Shown here: positions 12,792-12,912 of the stretch, piece after piece
How positions within the stretch are numbered: the stretch's first letter is position 1
Layout: the number at the start of each line of letters is the position of its first letter
Assembly: GCA_050250395.1 (NCBI GenBank)
Contig: JBFWOQ010000052.1
Location: 1-12,912, forward strand
Origin: JAGPUQ01 sp050250395
GTDB lineage: Bacteria; Pseudomonadota; Gammaproteobacteria; Pseudomonadales; Porticoccaceae
Direction of reading: 5' to 3'
Length of the DNA: 12,912 nt
Program-made: the position numbers and the translations under genes
Notes under the pieces: generated by a model
Told to the model about the DNA's origin: nothing
Database searches by the model: none
What the model saw: only the letters and a program-made list of their open reading frames with translations

Positions 12792-12912
12792 GAGGGTGTT
12801 TACAAAATCAAGCGGTCAATCGACGCAGCAGCAGGCGTGCTTCAGTTAGCCACACCCAGGCTTCGGACACCTGCGGCAGCCGGTCATGATGCATCACCAA
12901 GCGCCGCGCCCG
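12792..12912. mobile_element. End of an IS5-like insertion sequence (cut by window edge)
   Basis: A likely terminal inverted repeat GAGGGTGTTTACAAAATC starts at 12792. It is preceded by CTAA (12788-12791), which fits the short YTAR-type target preferred by the IS5 group. Immediately inside is the C-terminal end of a transposase reading outward on the minus strand. The other end and any target duplication are beyond the window. Confidence 0.65.
12808..12912 (-). CDS. Transposase C-terminus, IS5-family-like (partial)
   Basis: Only the last 34 residues are in the window, ending at a TGA whose complement is 12808-12810. The pattern RRLVMHHDRLPQVSEA followed by LLLRRL at the end is typical of the C-terminus of IS5-family DDE transposases (RLV..xERLPxVSEAMI...RRL). 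The stop lies 16 bp inside the presumed element end, as usual for these compact elements. Whether the gene is intact cannot be judged. Confidence 0.7.
   Translation of the reverse strand, partial: RARRLVMHHDRLPQVSEAWVWLTEARLLLRRLTA

Noticed and set aside
1..12912. CRISPR arrays, tRNA or rRNA genes, phage genes
   Set aside because: No regularly spaced repeats, no tRNA-like cloverleaf with the conserved TTCGA arm, no rRNA segments and no phage structural genes were seen.

Overview
The window is GC-rich, densely coding DNA from a nitrogen-fixing proteobacterium. A full Isc set with hscA, hscB, fdx and iscX suggests the beta or gamma class; the species cannot be named from this sequence. It is the left edge of a nif cluster: nifH runs off the left end on the minus strand, and everything from 872 to about 10.8 kb points the other way.

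Region by region. (1) 1-351: 5' part of nifH (minus). (2) 352-871: a divergent control region with a sigma-54 promoter for nifH, two NifA-type upstream activator sites, and a weaker sigma-54-like site facing the other way. (3) 872-1267: a small receiver-like protein that lacks the phosphoacceptor Asp. (4) 1323-1453: a second NifA site plus a good sigma-54 promoter. It drives (5) 1526-7659: a compact operon iscS-iscU-erpA-like-iscA-hscB-hscA-fdx-iscX, followed by a second [2Fe-2S] ferredoxin and an unrecognised 107-residue protein. There is no iscR. (6) 7660-8297: a probable decayed reading frame and a truncated porin-like gene whose stop overlaps the next start. (7) 8294-10831: modA-modB-modC, the molybdate ABC importer. 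(8) 10882-11022: a 141-bp element with perfect 16-bp terminal inverted repeats, resembling a MITE. (9) 11023-12767: a divergent pair, a 2-oxoglutarate/Fe(II) oxygenase-like gene (minus) and a glycosyltransferase-like gene (plus), probably outside the nif programme. (10) 12792-12912: the end of an IS5-like insertion sequence.

How it fits together. Nitrogenase needs large amounts of [4Fe-4S] clusters, FeMo-cofactor precursors, molybdenum and low-potential electrons. Here a complete housekeeping-type ISC assembly line (not the usual NifU/NifS pair) sits behind what looks like a NifA/sigma-54 promoter, next to nifH and upstream of the molybdate importer. The simplest reading is a nitrogen-fixation-dedicated Isc paralogue set. 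Promoter assignments rest on motif matches and spacing only. Protein family assignments rest on recognised motifs and not on searches.
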